Of a DNA stretch of 64,000 bases, positions 62,565 through 64,000 are shown piece by piece (within the stretch, counting starts at the first letter, position 1; the number at the start of each line of letters is the position of its first letter). The position numbers and the translations under genes are program-made. Source of the stretch: Sphingomonas alba (lineage in GTDB: Bacteria; Pseudomonadota; Alphaproteobacteria; Sphingomonadales; Sphingomonadaceae). The notes under the pieces were generated by a model, which made no database searches, was not told the DNA's origin, and worked only from the letters and a program-made list of their open reading frames with translations. The DNA lies in the NCBI RefSeq assembly GCF_023516555.1, contig NZ_JAMGBD010000001.1, positions 1,789,623 to 1,853,622 on the forward strand, written 5' to 3'.

Positions 62565-63773
62565 CTATTTCGACAGTTGCTGTCCCAGCGGCGCATCGAA
62601 TCCGGGCGGATATTTCTGCCAGCTATAGCCCGCTTTCGCCGCATCGAGGCCGACCTTGTACAAGGACTGCATATAGGCCGTGTCGAACTGCTCATTGTGC
62701 GGCGTGTTGAAGGTCGGCGGGATATAGGTGAGGTTGAAGTCGATCCCGTCCCGGTTGGCAGTGGTGTAAATCCTGTAGAGATCGCCGATGCCCTGCGTTC
62801 GCGTCAGCGAATCGATCGCCCGCATTGCTATCGTCATCGTCCTCCGCTCGGTGCTGGTCCAGTCGGCGTCCAAACGGGCGTTGCGGATCACATAAAGGAC
62901 GCGCTTGCGCGGCGCCGCGCTGTTCACGCTGAATGACGGCGGATAGAGAAACACCTGGGTGACGGTTCCGCCATCGACATGCATTTCCTGGTGCGGAGTC
63001 CCATCGATGTTGACGTCGATCATGACTGGCGGGAAGGCGCCCGGGATCGAGGCCGAGGCGAGCAGAACGCTGCGGAACAGTTTCACTGCCCCCGGATCGT
63101 TGCTTGAGGCAATCGCGCCCATGTTCCAGATCACCGGCTCCAGGGAGTCGAGGTTGGTCGTGCCGACCAGCAGGATCCGGCCCTTCGCATATTCGGCGGC
63201 CACCTCTTTCAGGAATTCGGGTGTCACGTAAGAAGCGATGATGGTGGCGAGCGGCGTCGTATCCGCCGCGGCATCGCCCCAGATCAGCGACTTGAAACCC
63301 CGTTTGGTGAAAATGTCCCTCTGGGACGTCGTCGTATAGACCCGCTCCAGGACATAATCATATTTGGGTCCGAGGAAGGCGAAAGGCGCGATGAGAGCGC
63401 CCGTGCTGATTCCAGTGACCACCTTGAACTCGGGCCGCGTTCCGCTCGCCGTCCATCCATTTAGGAAACCTGCTCCATAGGCCCCGTTGTCTCCTCCTCC
63501 GGAGATGGCGAGGAAGTATGCCGGCGGCAGTTCGCCGCTCTGGCCCTGGCTCGCGCGCCATTGCTGCTCCCTGGCGAGCGAATCCCGCGCAGCCGCGGCG
63601 AAGGTGTCCGATTCACGAGATACGAGGAAACGGACCGGGCCCAGCGCCTGTTCGGACTGCAAGGCGGACGCCTGAGGTACTGCGGGCAGCCTTTGCGGCG
63701 TCGAACACCCCGCCACGCCTAATTGGATTGCCACGGCGAGGGTCGTCAGCCTGGAAAATTTTGTCGTGGCCAT
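62565..63773 (-). CDS. Patatin-like phospholipase lipoprotein
   Basis: 402 residues: lipobox AGC at 21-23 (GVAGCS), so lipid-anchored. Patatin core: oxyanion hole SGGGDNGAYGAGFLNG near 92, nucleophile GISTGA near 121, and Asp in HVDGG near 268. Distinct from the cytoplasmic patatin at 35165. It hydrolyses acyl esters in the envelope by family. ATG 63773. A motif copy lies 88 bp upstream. Confidence 0.88.
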   Translation of the reverse strand: MATTKFSRLTTLAVAIQLGVAGCSTPQRLPAVPQASALQSEQALGPVRFLVSRESDTFAAAARDSLAREQQWRASQGQSGELPPAYFLAISGGGDNGAYGAGFLNGWTASGTRPEFKVVTGISTGALIAPFAFLGPKYDYVLERVYTTTSQRDIFTKRGFKSLIWGDAAADTTPLATIIASYVTPEFLKEVAAEYAKGRILLVGTTNLDSLEPVIWNMGAIASSNDPGAVKLFRSVLLASASIPGAFPPVMIDVNIDGTPHQEMHVDGGTVTQVFLYPPSFSVNSAAPRKRVLYVIRNARLDADWTSTERRTMTIAMRAIDSLTRTQGIGDLYRIYTTANRDGIDFNLTYIPPTFNTPHNEQFDTAYMQSLYKVGLDAAKAGYSWQKYPPGFDAPLGQQLSK

Positions 63774-63853
63774 GGCGCGTGCTCCGGGTTTGCGGAGGGC
63801 CTGATTCGGTCGAAAGGCGACCCTTATCTATCCATGCAAACCCCGAAATGCCG

Positions 63854-63878
63854 TCCTGATGGCATCAGGACTAATCCC
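63854..63878. promoter_or_regulatory. Palindrome plus shared motif between patatin and next gene
   Basis: TCCTGATG-G-CATCAGGA (63854-63870), a perfect 8-bp dyad. Its minus-strand half extends to GGGATTAGTCCTGATGC (63862-63878), matching the motif toward the patatin gene; the plus-strand half points to the gene at 63946. Confidence 0.5.
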
Positions 63879-63945
63879 AATTCCACTTTGCTTGCCGCTG
63901 GGCATGCTCTGGTCACCATACAGGGACCGAAAGGGGCGACCACTT

Positions 63946-64000
63946 ATGCGTAAATACACCATGCTTGCGCTTGCATTGGCTTCGACGACGCTGACAGCCA
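63946..64000 (+). CDS. Start of a secreted protein, cut by the window edge
   Basis: 18 codons seen: MRKYTMLALALASTTLTA, a signal-peptide start (two basic residues then a hydrophobic run). ATG 63946; AAAGGGG lies about 12 bp before it. Nothing can be said about the mature part. It shares a palindromic gap with the patatin gene. Confidence 0.55.
   Translation, partial: MRKYTMLALALASTTLTA

Noticed and set aside
1..64000. tRNA, rRNA or insertion-sequence genes
   Set aside because: Looked for tRNA-like cloverleaf ends, transposase motifs and terminal repeats by eye; none convincing.

Overview
The window is high-GC and densely packed, with many 1-4 bp gene overlaps. It looks like a chromosome segment of a sphingomonad-type alphaproteobacterium. 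This is an inference from family content (an UrcA protein, a TonB-dependent receptor embedded in a peptide-use operon, a fused NarK1-NarK2, a class II ribonucleotide reductase, DUF2092 and DUF3313 envelope proteins); no rRNA or tRNA is present to test it.

Layout. (1) 1-1.4 kb: edge of an integrated element, with an AlpA-like excisionase and two unknown genes. (2) 1.9-27 kb: an anaerobic nitrate-respiration island. It holds molybdenum-cofactor genes (moaD, moaE, moaB, moaC, moeA, mobA, and later moaA), a TSUP permease, an outer-membrane porin, an FNR-type regulator, narK-narGHJI followed by a PpiC-type isomerase and two small genes, oxygen-independent hemN, B12-dependent nrdJ, nnrS, and small unknown genes. 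Seven FNR-like sites (TTGAT-N4-ATCAA; three match 9/10 positions) lie in the intergenic regions here. (3) 27.3-29.6 kb: a bufferin-type RiPP operon (precursor DUF2282, MNIO enzyme DUF692, DUF2063 partner, DoxX). (4) 29.8-39.2 kb: a LysR regulator, carboxymuconolactone-decarboxylase-like protein, MFS exporter, cupin, 3-hydroxybutyrate dehydrogenase, NDH-2, patatin, FMN reductase, DUF302, and a kinase-less membrane sensor-like protein. (5) 39.2-52.2 kb: an XRE-cupin regulator divergent from a nine-gene run of two serine hydrolases, a dipeptide-epimerase/DgcA-like enolase, POT transporter, TonB-dependent receptor, DUF1611/DgcN-like enzyme, YkvI-like permease and a D-aminoacylase-family amidohydrolase. 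It reads as a system for taking up and catabolising D-amino-acid (probably D-glutamate) peptides. (6) 52.3-64 kb: envelope and stress genes (K+ channel, AI-2E permease, two DUF3313 proteins, OmpA-like protein, sulfotransferase, L,D-transpeptidase, Lpp-like lipoprotein, glycine-rich repeat protein, DUF2092, LuxR response regulator, patatin lipoprotein).

Most interesting. In region 6 a shared motif of the form GGGrTT-n2/3-CCTGATgg lies upstream of six genes, always oriented with transcription, including the response regulator itself. This suggests an undescribed envelope regulon. Other notable points are the FNR paralogue lacking the central cysteine ligand, the amidohydrolase lacking the HxH metal motif inside the D-glutamate cluster, and the RiPP operon.
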